From Darksidea phi (lineage: Eukaryota; Ascomycota; Dothideomycetes; Pleosporales; Lentitheciaceae), in NCBI GenBank assembly GCA_030770425.1, contig JASJFT010000003.1, positions 310,001-374,000 of the forward strand: a stretch of DNA of 64,000 nucleotides, written 5' to 3'. How positions within the stretch are numbered: position 1 is the first letter of the stretch; every line of letters begins with the position of its first letter. The position numbers were made by a program, and so were the translations under genes. This document shows positions 12,071 to 23,717 of this stretch, piece by piece. A model generated the notes under the pieces. The model saw only the letters and a list, made by a program, of their open reading frames with translations. It was not told where the DNA came from and searched no databases.

Positions 12071-13410
12071 CTATTGCTTTAACACGGCTTTCAGATATGG
12101 ATCGTGTAACAGCTCATATACAGTCTTCCGATCCCCCGGCCTCCATTGTACCATGCCCCTCATGAATCGAAGAAATTCCTCTTTCTCTTTCCCTTCATAT
12201 ATCCCCTCAGAACCTTCTAGGCTGAGGTCGCGAATCGGAAGCTCGGCTTTTCATTTGCCACCCTCATCAAAAAACTCCCTGCTTCTTTCGCCTCTCTGCA
12301 CCAAGTCTAAGGGCGGAGGTCCTAGCATTGCAACGATTTCGGTGAGATGAGCTCCTGTATTGTATTCGCCTCTGTCTAGGTCACGACCGGAAAACAAGTG
12401 CTTATCTTCGAAAAGATCGCAAATCTAGCGCAGATTAGAGGGAGGGTTTGACAAATCGGAAGCCTGGGTACATGCCATGCAACCAACGTTCCAAATATCT
12501 CCCGGCGTAGCTCCACTCGGACTTGAGCATAACTTCCGGAGATCGATAGATGTTAGGTTGAGCGAAGTGTTTCGGCTTCTCGTCGCCTTAGGTAGCAGAA
12601 CCGAAATCGCCGAGTACTGCTTTCCCAAACCGCTTGGGGCGATCGAAAGTTCGGGATGTGTAAATTATTGTGCCATCGACAGTTTTCCGTGCCGAGGGGG
12701 TCTCCACTTCTGCCTTCACAAAGGCGTCAAGGATACCGTTGTCGGCGATTTCCATAAGAATGTTCTCGCCTTTGATATCTTTTCGGTCAATGGAAAGGTC
12801 TATACTGTGTTGAAATTAAGCTTACCAGTGTGTACAAGCTGGCATTCGGTGTGTAGATAGTCGAGCGCAAGGAAGACCTGGGCCAAAAGTGGCTTCAAGA
12901 TTGTTTCTAGAACCCGATGGGCAGGATTACGGTTCAAGATGTCTTCGAAACTATCCCACATAGGTTTCTGTACGAGACACTTGTGGTCTCCCCCAGGTTG
13001 TGGAATGGTGAACACGTCTGAGACGGTCCTAATATATTGGTAGCCAGGATGTGCGCTGTTTCCCCTACTCAGGCGCTGGTAAATCTCGGATTCATCCTGG
13101 GTGAGTCCTTTGCGAGTAAAAATCTTGAGAGTTGCATAGTCATGGTCCCTGATGCGATCAGCCCGAGGACTCGACTACGACGCGGTTGCGATGCGTACTG
13201 GAGGTTGTGCGCAAGCCAAACTGTCGACGTGACCCCAAACCCCAATTTGCCTAACATTTGATATTTGGATGCAAACACATTGCCTATGTTCACAGGATAA
13301 TACTAGCCGGACTGAAAGGCCTCGGAACCTTCTTCAAGCCAATAGTCATCGCCCACGACCTCAAATCTGGTGGTTGGGAATCGAAGTGGCCGTAAAGGAG
13401 GCTTCCCAAG
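12071..13410 (-). pseudogene. Decayed SRPK-type (SR-protein kinase-like) gene
   Basis: Minus-strand fragments in different frames line up in the order of a fungal SRPK kinase. They are FEVVGDDYWLEEG upstream, the glycine loop in YQMLGKLGFGVTSTVWLA (about 13215-13262), the FTIPQPGGDHKCLVQ and FLALDYLHTECQLVHT region (12830-13010), GDIWNVGCM (around 12500), and a C-terminal EFLRFMRGMVQWRPGDR block ending at the stop 12071-12073. The frame is interrupted by an in-frame TAG just before YYPV (near 13305), by TGA in place of a Trp-like codon near 12248, and by frame changes. The catalytic HRD/HTD core reads as QLVHTG followed by a shift. I conclude it is a broken gene, although unusual introns could explain part of the interruptions. 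Confidence 0.65.
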
Positions 13411-13640
13411 AAAATTTCTTGCATATTTCAGAAATGACCCCATGTAACTCGAGCGATGTCGGGGTTGCAGGCGGTTTTAAAGTTGTTGCGGCACTCGATG
13501 AGCTGAAACGGTGGGCTCAAGCTAGTCCCAACTAGCTCTAGCGTAAACGCCTCAGGCAAGCACAAGCACTGTCTTCCACTTGCTTACGTCTCAACATCAT
13601 CTCCCTTGTATCCTGTCACTTCAATGCAATACCATACAGA

Positions 13641-14555
13641 ATGCCTATAGGGGGCGAACCAGACTACTCAGCCGTCGTTTCAGCAACTGGCTTCCTTCCA
13701 CCCCGTGCCTGCCGATCTCTCCCAACTTTCCACGACCACATCATTACATCGCGACGTATCCTTGCTCTCTTCGGTGCAGGTCTTTCTGCATCATCAGGCC
13801 TACCTACGTATCGTGGTGCAGGTGGTCTTTGGCGCACACATGATGCGACACAGCTGTCCACCCCGGCCGCATTCGACGAGAACCCCGCGCTAGTGTGGGA
13901 GTTTCACCTTGAAAGACGAAAAGAAGTTCAGGCGGCAAAACCTAACACTGCGCACTATGCGTTGGCGGAGTTAGCGAAAAAGAAAGAAGGTTTCTTAGCG
14001 TTGACGATGAATGTGGATGATCTGAGTGAGAAAGCGGGGCATCCGGAAGAGCGGTTGTGGCATCTACATGGGAAGCTGCTCGACGTGAAGTGTACCAAAT
14101 GCGACCTCCATCTCTCAGGCGATGAAGCCACATCTGCTCTCAAGCCTCTTCTCCAGCACGAGCCCTGCATACCCCTTCAACCCGAAGACATACCCGGTTG
14201 TCCAAAAGCATGCTGCACCGACGGTCTTCTTCGCCCTGGAGTTGTCTGGTTCACGGAGTCGCTCCCGCGCCCTCTTCTCTCTTCGATATCGACATGGATC
14301 AGCACTCCGGATTATCAGACAGAGATTATCGATACCATGCTCGTCATCGGAACGAGTGCGCTAGTGTATCCTGCAACGGCGTATATCGAAGCTGCGCGGA
14401 AGAAGGGGGCACGAGTAGCCGTTGTTGATATAATGAAGGAAGATCCGTCATTGCTTGGTTTAGAAGAGCAGGATTGGTATTTCGAAGGTGATGCAGCGGA
14501 GTTGGTACCGAGAATGCTGGAGCCGCTCATCGGAACTGTGAAAGTCGAAGGATAA
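13641..14555 (+). CDS. SIRT5-like sirtuin (NAD-dependent protein deacylase)
   Basis: A single-exon protein of 304 residues. The NAD-binding motif FGAGLSASSGLPTYRG is at residues 44-59. The catalytic histidine is H143 in HLHG. Zinc ligands are likely C151, C154, C187 and C191 or C192. Class III sirtuins such as SIRT5 use a Tyr/Arg pair in FYHYRRE to bind succinyl or malonyl groups. Here the segment is WEFHLERRKE, so the Arg is kept but the Tyr is His. The usually invariant TQN(V/I)D motif reads TMNVDDL, with Met123 in place of Gln while Asn124 and Asp126 are kept. Activity may therefore be altered. Enzymes of this class remove acyl groups from lysine using NAD. The likely location (mitochondrion or cytosol) cannot be read from the sequence. 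Confidence 0.85.
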   Translation: MPIGGEPDYSAVVSATGFLPPRACRSLPTFHDHIITSRRILALFGAGLSASSGLPTYRGAGGLWRTHDATQLSTPAAFDENPALVWEFHLERRKEVQAAKPNTAHYALAELAKKKEGFLALTMNVDDLSEKAGHPEERLWHLHGKLLDVKCTKCDLHLSGDEATSALKPLLQHEPCIPLQPEDIPGCPKACCTDGLLRPGVVWFTESLPRPLLSSISTWISTPDYQTEIIDTMLVIGTSALVYPATAYIEAARKKGARVAVVDIMKEDPSLLGLEEQDWYFEGDAAELVPRMLEPLIGTVKVEG

Positions 14556-14694
14556 ACTCCCAGCGTCGAAGGGGGAGCGCTTAGCCAGAACCCGTGTAAT
14601 TCGACACGAATATAACAAGAACAGCGCAGTAGCTCAACCTTAAGGCCAGCAAACTCCCTCACTTGACCGTCACCTTTAGATGAACATGGATGAC

Positions 14695-16234
14695 TTATGT
14701 AGCAAGTGCCGCAAAGATCTCGTGATTCCGACTCCGCGTCCACAACGCCAATGCGAGTGCAAAGCAGAACGCAAACACCGCGATCAATAGTAACTTCAAC
14801 CAAGTTAATCTGACGTAATTCAACGCGACAACCGGTCCAATAAGCAGGAGTACAGCGAGCGTTGTGAGTAGTGTCCGCACAACCCGGCGAATGGTCTTTT
14901 TCGAGTAGTAGTGGATGTTAGGGTCGCGGGAGCGGGCTTTGTGCTTCTGTTACAAGAGTCAGCTAGGGATTCGGAGAGTAGAATATGCTGGTAGGGCTTG
15001 CTTTCGTGATGAATAGATGAGACCATCGTTCTTCGATGAACCTCTCCAGAACGCGATTACCGCTTTCGCCACCGGGCTGAAACATGGAAAGTAAGTCTTC
15101 GTCCGGATCCAGGAAGTGCGATTCCTCTTCCACAGTGGGCTTCTTTCCTTGCAGCCAGTTTCGTACACTATCCACGTACAGTTGCCGTGGCTTTTCGAGT
15201 GCGATTGCGCTTGCATACGCGTTTACGAGCTTATCTATCACCGTCTCCTTTAGCATGTACTTACTATAAGCTGACGTATTTCAAAGGATACTCACGATAC
15301 CTCGGCAACTTTGTCTGAATGTCTTCCAGTACCATCCCCCTCTCCAAATTCGCGTCATGCCTCCTCGAATGCAGAGACACCAAGTCCGCGTTATTTCCAC
15401 TACCGAAGTCACTCTGGTCTAGCTTTTTCAGTCGCTCCTCCAACTCGCATAGCTCGTCTTGAAGGTATAGCAGCGTGCGAATGGTCATCGCGTCGAAGCG
15501 ACGGAAGATGCGGAAGGAGTTGTCGCTGCTCATGGACTCGGCGAGTGCGCGATATCCCGCTACCGGAGGCGGGTTTGTATCCGGGGTCTGGTTCGCAGCG
15601 GGGGTTTGATTGAAAGTTGGTGCTTGACCCGTAGACGCACCTGGGGTCATAACCGGACCTTGGTTCGAAGTTCGGAGTGAGGTTATAGTCGGGAGTTGGT
15701 TTGGAGTGGGGAACTGTATTGAGAAAGGACCTTGGTTTTGCGTAGACATTGGAATGGTAACCGGAACTCGGTCTGAAGCTGGGGATTGGGCTGAAGCCGG
15801 AGCTGGAGCTGGAGATGAAGTTGGAGATGCAGGTTGGCTGATAGGGGATGGCCGGGTTGTTGCCGTTGGCCGTTGATTACTAGAGGAAGACCCACTTGCC
15901 TGAGCCTGCAGGGGCAGGTTTTGAAGCGGCATCTCTGTTGCGGCATTGAAAAGAGCAGAAGGCGCTGCATTATTCGTGCGGGCGGGAGATCTTACCGTGC
16001 CGGCCCCGAACTTTGGAGATATAAGTGAATGGTAAGGGATCGTCTGTTCGGGTGAATATGGACGAACCGTTGGGTACTGGCTTAAATCTCGCACGGTATT
16101 GGTCATTTGTCTTTCTGTGACAGGCTTAAAACTTTGGAATGAGGACATTTGAATGCTTATGTACCTGGAGGTGGCGGCTCAGGCCTGTAGTTGAATTGCT
16201 GTCCGAAATCGTGGTGAGAATCTGTAGACGACAT
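14695..16234 (-). CDS. DUF6594-family membrane protein
   Basis: Four exons (16165-16234, 15296-16114, 15002-15234, 14695-14946) sum to 457 residues in frame. The first 200 residues are Pro/Ser/Thr/Gln-rich and disordered, with repeated T-x-N-Q words. The DUF6594 domain follows: FRIFRRFDAMTIRTLLYLQDEL, then LHSRRHDANLERGMVLEDIQ, then a YVDSVRNWLQGKKPTVEEES block. It ends in RSRDPNIHYYSKKTIRR and two membrane helices (LLTTLAVLLLIGPVVAL and LKLLLIAVFAFCFALALAL). The family usually has a third helix. Here the protein stops soon after HEIFAALAT, so the C-terminus looks short. The third intron, 14947-15001, begins with GC rather than GT. The function of the family is unknown. Confidence 0.85.
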
Positions 16235-18746
16235 GTTCACTTGGTGTTGAGTCTTGAGAATCGACTCGCCTGTCGCCGTAGCAAGAAGATTTGTGCGCTA
16301 TACGAAAAACGAGGGCGAAAAAGGCAAAGATAAATGGCTAAGACAATGGGAGACGGGAAACTCTGCGCGTACGCCCAACTCTATTTGATTTCTCGTTCCG
16401 CGAAGTCTCCTATTCTTGGTCTGACCGGTCAAAAGATCTGCGATCTGCAACGAGCGTTCAGCCTCGTGGCCTCGCTTGTCGTTGCTTTCTCGACGCCAGC
16501 CAAGCCACAACTGGGAGTACGCCTGGTATTCTATTAGGCTTTTTCGATAGCTGCAGAAAGCTGGCTTTGATTGGTTATGGATTGACCATGCTAGTGAGGC
16601 AATGGTCGCTCAGTTTAGCGGCCTTCATTGGTCGAAGTAGACGGCCAGCACAGATGCTTATCAGCTTAAAGGAAAATTGCGCGGATAACCTAACGTCATG
16701 ATGGGGAGTCACGGGCCATCTATCTCTCACGGAAAATTCCTGCAGAAGCATGTGCACGAAGGCTGCTGGAATGAGACATCCAATCACGGTCTAGCTGAAA
16801 GGCGGCGCTGCCGCCCTCACTATCATCAGCTGATTTGCTGTCTTCTCTTCATGCTCCCCTTGCCCCAGCTCAACAGGTTGCCCACCCTCTCAAGGAACCC
16901 CGATATCTTTTCAAGAACTTCCATGTCACGCGTCTTCTTTGTCTTCATATAATACGTGCGGTTACCGTTCACTTTTGTGCATAATGCGCCCAAAGCTGGT
17001 GAGCGGGTCCTCCAGTGCAGATGTTGGATATAATGATGGGCTGTCCCTGGGAGTAGCTTCCTGGGTCGGCCTCACGAGCGAGATCGTCAAGTCCATGCAA
17101 AATAACTGAGAGCAGGCCCCAGAGATGGCGGCTTGAGTGTGTGCTTCGTACTTGTTCTTGTTGCTGGTCGCGTATGATTTGCCCTATACCACCAAAAACG
17201 GAAATCGGATTTGCAGTGCAATCTGACTGGGCCCAGAATAAGGCCTCGATCTGCCGCCGTTTCATACATCCGGCATCGCCAAACCTCCGAGGAGCTCCTC
17301 AGCCTCTATCTCCGTGAGCTCTAGTGATTGAGTGCACTATTTACCGCGGAATCCTTAAGGCCGATCGAGATATCCAGGCGTGGTGTCTTTATCTCTGATT
17401 GAGGGGGAGGTGACGGTCTGGTCTGTGCCTAGGATATCCTGTGCTTGTTGATGCCATGGAGGCAGTGTCATTCCGTGTTGATGCTCTCCTTTTGCTCCCT
17501 CTACTCCCTCCACCCTTGTCGCTTGCTGAGCCCATCAGTGCGGGGTGCTGAAGTATCCTCCCCGATCCGTATGTCCTGCCAAAGTTGTCGCGGTTGGAGG
17601 TGCGATTTGTCGGATGCGGCGGGTCCGCTTGTCCTCGCTGGCTTTGCGGAGCACGCCTTCTCGGAAGGGAACGGGAGTTCGCTCTCATGGCTACGTTGCC
17701 TTTTCCGTTGGCGAGCGTGGGTCTTGTATTTGTTCCGGGCGGAGAGCGCTTGAGGAAGTTCGAGGGAAGACGGTGTTGGCTAACATCGCTCGCGCAATCT
17801 TGCGCTCGCTCGCCTCGGATTTTCCGTCTCCTGTGTGCACTCGGAAGAATTCCGAGGACATTTTGCCGCGGACCGGGCCTTTGTACGAGCCTCCGTCTTG
17901 CGCCTAGAATTCATGTTAGCTAAGAGCAAGAGGGTGAGGAGAGAAGATTAGTAGCGACGAGAATGGTGGGAGGTGGAAGCATACATGAAGGGGAGGCCAA
18001 AGCTCTGATGACTAAGCACACCCCGCTTCACTATGCCTATCCGATCCTGCCATACGATGAAGGGCTCCTGGTCAGTGACCTTGCGTATTGCAATTGCGGA
18101 TGAGGATCTTCAATCCGATCGTTTTCAAAACGACCGTCAATAGTAAACACGGCGGAAGATCTGACAAGGCTTAGTGGTTTGCCTTTTATGAGCGAGGAGA
18201 AGTCTACCCACATTCCAGCCGGCTCATGCCATCTAGCGCTACTGTGTCTACCGCTGTACCACCTGTTTGATTCAACTCCAGGCCTTATCATCTACTAAAT
18301 AGGTGGAGCAAGTAATTATATATAAGAATTATTTAGCCACGTTGACGGTCTGTCGCACAACGACAAATTATAGTTCACTGTTCTCCTCAGCGATTAGCAA
18401 TGGGGTTTCCATCGACCTCCCGATCAAACTCAAGCGCCCCAGTTAAGGTGGGCCCACCGTACGCCCGTTCTTACCATTTGTCGCTGGGGTCTATACCGAA
18501 AAAGAGATACAAAAAATTCATGGCCCCAAATTGGTAAAAAAGCGAGCAAAGGGTACGACACGCGGGTGTTTCGATTCGTACACAGCTCGGTCCTATTCGT
18601 GGGGAAGCTGGGGGCTTGACGCTACGTCAAAAGGGATAAGTGCATGTGGCGTGGCCGGGGGGCGCAGTTTTACACTATAAAGCTCTCGATGTGTCTCCTA
18701 TCCACTTTGTACCATTATTTTATCAGAAAGATACCTCTCCCCGATT
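16235..18746. other. Long intergenic region without a supported gene
   Basis: About 2.5 kb. The minus strand between 17389 and 17760 has frames rich in Arg, Ser and Pro in more than one register, which could be a decayed exon, but no domain or start is convincing. An AT-rich patch with a TATA-like ACTATAAAG near 18675 is the likely promoter of the SDR gene. Confidence 0.45.
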
Positions 18747-19705
18747 ATGGCTAGCTTCGAGAACAAGGTGGTCATCATCACCGGCTGCAGCAGCGGCATC
18801 GGCCTCGCCACCACACGGCTATTCCTGGAACGGCAAGCGAAAGTCTTCGGCATCGACATCTCGACTTTCAAGGAAGAGCTCGCCGCCCCCCACCGCGACA
18901 CTTTCACTTTCCATGAAGTTGACCTCACGATTCCCAAGGCTGCCGATGATGCTGTTGCGGCTTGCATCATCAAGTACGGCCCGAAGATTGATGTTTTGGT
19001 CAATTGCGCCGGCATCGCGGATGCTTGGTCGAGCGCTGATACGATCAAGGATAGCGAGTGGGAGCGCGTCATGGCCATTAACTTGACAGTTCCAGTGCGC
19101 CTCATGACTGCTGTGCTGCCGTCTATGAAGGAGCATAAGAGGGGTGCCATCGTCAATGTGGCTAGCAAGGCGGGTGCTTCTGGCGCAGCTGCTGGCATCG
19201 CCTATACCGCGAGCAAACATGGCCTGGTTTGTTGTCCTCGCTTTTGATTTGATAATGTCCATCTCACGACTTGACACAGGTCGGCGCAACAAAGAATGTC
19301 GCGTGGCGATTCCGCGGCGACGGTATCCGCTGCAACGCAGTGCTTCCTGGAGGTAAACCCACCCGTCACTTTTCTGCTTCTATTCTTCTTCACCGAATTT
19401 CCATAACTTACATCTACCAGGAGTCAATACTAACATCACGTCTTCCGTAAACATGGAATGCTTCGACCATGCCGGATTCGGGACCTTCTTGTAAGTGTCC
19501 GCGTAGGTCCTCGCCCATAGCCTTTTGCTGACACCATCAAAGTCCGGTCATTCAGTTGCACCTTGGCAAAAACGAACAAGGCGAACCGGTGCCCATTGTC
19601 GGCGCCGATGATGTCGCCCGCGGCATCGCCTTCTTGGCGTCTGATGAAGCGAAAATGGTGAACGGCGCGTTACTACCCATCGATGCCGCGTGGTCCACGA
19701 TATGA
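18747..19705 (+). CDS. Short-chain dehydrogenase/reductase (SDR)
   Basis: Four exons (18747-19226, 19280-19352, 19421-19490, 19543-19705) sum to 261 residues. The cofactor motif TGCSSGIG is at residues 13-20 and NCAG is near 90. The active-site segment has Ser in NVASKAG and the Tyr-Lys pair in YTASK. The end [15 protein letters not shown] is the usual SDR C-terminus. An acidic residue after the second strand (GIDIS) suggests NAD preference. The first intron follows the YTASKHGL codons directly, and exon 2 continues with [19 protein letters not shown] as expected. The substrate is not predictable. A TATA-like sequence lies about 70 bp upstream of the start. Confidence 0.9.
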
Positions 19706-20508
19706 TTGCACCAAGCGAGAAGTGGTCAGTCTAACTTGTAATAATTCTTTCTTGTTCTGCGTCTGATCCTAATTTCATTTAGATCATCGCTGCCTCGTCG
19801 GTTGAACGTTCTTATCGGTGTCTGGTGTTAGATCAACGGTTCTGACCCCATTCTGCAATTCCGGTACCTCGCGACTGCGTATTAGAAACTTTTTCTTAAG
19901 GGCTAAAGTCAACAAACATGGCACAAGAATAGAAATGTACCCAGCTGTGATGAGAACTGCGCTTACATCCTGTCACTCCCTATATAAGATCCCACCCACC
20001 CTGTTTGTGCTCTTCCACCAAAATCTCAAGGCCTTATCCACATGGGTCCGACGTACCCCATGTCCATCCTCGTTTCCACCTTCCCCTTCCCTACCCCAGC
20101 CCAATCACATCATTTCCTACGGCCTTTACCATTTACCGCAACAGTGCAGAACCAAGTTCCAGCACCCTCAGTTTGGGAAAGCGACATACCCCATTGGAAA
20201 GGTTTCTGTCTTCAACATCTCGTGATCGACGCACCTTCCTATTCTCCGAGTGCCTGGCCAACATATCCGTTGGATCACTCGCATATTATGGGTGATGTGA
20301 GCAGGGATGCTGCGTTTAGCCGGCCTATGAGAATGCGGGATTTATAGAACATCAATCAGATTCTCAAATACTTGACATGACGGCACTTGTGACCTGCTCA
20401 TATCCTATGGCTGTATATTTTTACTTCATCCAACCCGGGTTCAACTCAGAGACCTGTCGACATCGAAGCTTTCGGTCCTCACGCACAATCAAACATCGAC
20501 TGACCACG
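19706..20508. other. Intergenic region
   Basis: Only short overlapping frames without domain signals. The segment before 20509 is the likely promoter of the secreted protein gene. Confidence 0.45.
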
Positions 20509-21254
20509 ATGCGACTCTCCACGCGCACCGCCATAACGAGCCTCGCGCTTATTATACCCAGCACAACGATTGCGCTTGCAATCGCCCCCGCACGCTTAAT
20601 ACCCAACCCCATCCCCAACGGCTGCGCTTTCTACCCCGGCTGGAACGTCTCAACCAACACAGCCGGGCCATTCACCGTGGTCGCCGACTCCACCGGTTCA
20701 TCCATTGACGGGCTTCCCGCTAGCGTAGCAACCTTTACTAATGATGGCAAAGATAGCTATGGATTTGTACGTCTCGCATTTCTGCCCGCCCACCCGCTCG
20801 CATCCGTCTCATTGCCCTAAAGCTAATACATTACTAGATCACCCTCCCGAAAGCCCCGCCCCGCCTTGGCGGTTCTCAAAACCTAACCATCCGCTGCACC
20901 GCCTCACAACTCCAAATCCAAGTCCGCTCCTCCTGGGTCGACGTCTACGTCGCGGAGCAAGAAAACTGGCAATCGTCTTTCAGCTTCGGGCTCTCTACTC
21001 CCAGCGCTCCTGGCATCCCCGTGCAGCCTTACCAGCATGTCGTTGATGGCAAGATAGCGGATGGCGTGTTTCTTGGAGCCGGAGATAGCACGACGTGGAT
21101 GTTCAAGTATAATTGGGGTGGTAATGCCGGCGAGTACTATATCTTGAGGTGGCTGAAGGAGCCGCCGAAGGTGGCGAGCATGGGGAAGAGACAGGGGGAG
21201 TTTCCCGTGTTGGATGACAGGGATTGGGTGGGGTTTTTGAAGGTTGCTGGGTGA
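20509..21254 (+). CDS. Secreted protein of unknown function
   Basis: Two exons (20509-20766 and 20838-21254) joined in phase 0 give 224 residues. The N-terminus MRLSTRTAITSLALIIPST is a signal peptide. The mature part is rich in Ser, Thr, Gly and Trp and has few cysteines (CAFYPGW and TIRCTAS), which may form a single disulfide. The segment FKYNWGGNAGEYYILRWL suggests beta structure. A candidate Lys-Arg processing site, GKRQ, lies near residue 208. I do not recognise the family. A cell-wall or effector-like role is possible but not shown. Confidence 0.7.
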
Positions 21255-21426
21255 TTGGGAGTTGAAAGAGTAGGAAGCAGATACTAGCAGTACGGACAAG
21301 TGAGAATAGCATCAATTATCTTTTTCCTAGAGAGTAGTCATTCTATCTAGTGACCGTGGACGAGTGTTGTGGACAGGTGTTACATGAGGGCCAAAAGACC
21401 AGTGTCGTAATCTTCTGGCTCGACTA

Positions 21427-21768
21427 CTAGATCATCACCACTGGTGTCAATTTTAGTTCACTAGAACGGTCGGATGATGACCATTGCACATCAACCTTGT
21501 CGATCTTGCCGACCTCGTCGGCTCGGCCCGCAAACATCTCATAAAACCCGCACAAGTCCATGGTCTTCCTTGGCCTGTACGTCTTCGGATCATCCACCGT
21601 CTTCGATAGATGAGTGGCCATGCCGATGCCATCGACGTCGTGTATATGTTGCAGCATCTCTCTAATCCGCTCTCGCGCCTCTGTTGTGGCTTGTACAGCT
21701 CTAAGCGCCGTCCGTAGTGGGAAAGCAGGAGATATGCTCTGTGTGCGGCGCCTTGAGTGAGAGGACAT
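21427..21768 (-). CDS. Small hypothetical protein
   Basis: An open frame of 113 residues without a recognised domain. It starts with a basic Ser/Arg-rich N-terminus (MSSHSRRRTQS), followed by a helix-rich segment (TEARERIREMLQHIHDVDG). Support is limited to frame length and reasonable composition. It could be a remnant of a larger gene. Confidence 0.3.
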   Translation of the reverse strand: MSSHSRRRTQSISPAFPLRTALRAVQATTEARERIREMLQHIHDVDGIGMATHLSKTVDDPKTYRPRKTMDLCGFYEMFAGRADEVGKIDKVDVQWSSSDRSSELKLTPVVMI

Positions 21769-21920
21769 TGCTCCCTCTCACCAAGAGCGTAGGGTATTTC
21801 GTTAAGGATTTCGGCGGTGTAAGCCGCTATAATGCTGCTCTATTCCTCTTCCAGGGCTAGAAACTCGGATTGGTCTTTGGCGGGATCTGTGAGGGGTTGA
21901 TTTTCGCGTCTGGTCGAGAG

Positions 21921-23000
21921 TCATAGGGCTGCCACCAATTGTAGCATGATTGTGAGAAGTTGGATAAGGGTGGCTCTTCCAAACGCCGAGATTTCTGCTT
22001 TAGTGACATTGATGTACGCTTTCACGGCAGTCGGACCTGCCCGTTCGCGGAACCTCTTTTCAAGATCGCATTGAGCTTTTAAGGTTTTTGAGTGCTTCAT
22101 TCCCCTACCATCCTCTTGTAAGTGTTTGAGAGGCTTGTTTCTAGGCTCGGGGTTGCTCCGTCGTACCAGCAAAAACTTATCGACCGTCACTTTTCCTATC
22201 GGTATATTTACTATAAGAGGCTTGCGCGGCATAATGTTTGAAAAAGTTCCTATTCTCGCTTTCGCCTGTTTTATGTAACTTGAACAAATCTATAGCTTCT
22301 TTGTGAAAAGACGTCCCAGTACTAGCATGGTGAGTAGTTTGTCGCGTGAATGCTCTCGCCACCTGTGAGAGGAGCCCACTACACCGTCAAATGAAGCGGC
22401 TGACGTCATGCATGAACAACATTCCAGCTATGGTAGGAGAAGACTTCAAGGCCTCATGAATCCAATCAGCACAATCCTCCACAGGTTCGACATCGCCGAG
22501 AAGTGCTGCTGCTAGATGATCTTGGTACACAAGCAGGAGCAAGTGACGTCCAAACTTTGTGCGCAATTTCTGAGCGTCCACGTAGACGGAGTAAGGCGAT
22601 GCGGCACGATGCCTAGGATTTGGACGGCGACGTTGTAACTGGATACCTATTCTGCGCGATGAACTGCTTGAAGTTAGCGATGAAGTGATCCATTCACCCA
22701 TGCACCCATGTGGTAAGAATAATAAGCACATGCCTCGAAGATGCCTAGAAGATAGGGAGTAAGTAACATAGCGTCGTGCTTCGAGGCTACTGGGTCGTTC
22801 AGATACTGAGCCAGTTTGACAAGAGCCTTCACATAGGGTTTGTTCGCCTCTGCCATCAAATCATAGCGTCCTTGCACCTTCGCAACATTGGTAATCGCGA
22901 CAGCCGACAGATCACTTTGTCTGTCCAGCCAATCATATACGAAAGGGCAAGTTGCTGCGGAAAACGCATAGCCGTGGTGGAGACGGACTATGGTGTACAC
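21921..23000 (-). pseudogene. Decayed gene resembling the regulatory part of a fungal C6 transcription factor
   Basis: Frames on the minus strand carry pieces such as KALVKLAQYLNDPVASKHDA followed by MLLTPYLLGIFEACAYY. These resemble the middle region of fungal zinc-cluster regulators (the DPxxxxxDATLxxxLLLGxFE segment). Further down, fragments in other frames (LEKRFRERAGPTAVKAYINV) look like protein-coding sequence but are separated by stops and frame changes. No Zn2Cys6 cluster is visible. The assignment rests on one segment and is tentative. Confidence 0.35.
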
Positions 23001-23015
23001 TTCCGGCTAGATTGA

Positions 23016-23717
23016 CACTACATTGGTATTCCTATATAGCTAAATTAGTCCCCTAATAGGCTTTGGGTCATCCGAACGGCTGCGAAACTGGGACAACAGG
23101 CAAGCTTCTTCACCGTACGTAACAATGAATTTGCAGGTTTAAGCGCTTCAGTGGTCAACAAATTCCAAAGTTAACCAAAAGATTGCGGTGGGGTCCAAGC
23201 TAGATGGTATCCGTTGCAGTTCTTCACTCCCACTCCCCCTATTGCACCGTTGTTTTAATCTTGGGATTTTCTTAGAACTCAACAATTTGGTAAACTAAAT
23301 CTGCCAAACTTTTATCTAGCGCTCATTATTTACGATAGCTCCAGGGGTTTATAGCTATAATACTAATATATTCTTAGTCAAACGGTTGCATATGAGGACG
23401 TTTGTAGCATAATGTAGCTATGGGAGCCGTTGCACTTTTTCGATACCACCGTTGGAACCATATCCAGTTTTTACATATTTATCCGAGTCAACTCGCACTA
23501 TCAGCTAGTACTCTAATCGCATATTTAAGAGGTGAGGTCACTTAGCGTTAAGTTCACGTTTGCACATTTGTGCTCGTGGACTTGATATCAGCGAAGATGA
23601 CAATATTCAGACAGAATATGGCTTTCCCTCACAGCCGCTTGTGGGGACTCTTAGACAACACCTCCCCCCGCTTGCATACGAGAAAAATTCACGGCTTTTA
23701 AAACAACATCTACAAAG
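23016..23717. other. AT-rich intergenic region
   Basis: Markedly AT-rich with no gene. It separates the decayed gene from the 3' end of the DUF7580 gene. Confidence 0.5.

Noticed and set aside
17389..17923. Overlapping Arg/Ser-rich frames on both strands
   Set aside because: No domain, no consistent start or splice pattern, and similar frames in several registers suggest GC-rich chance frames or an old decayed exon.
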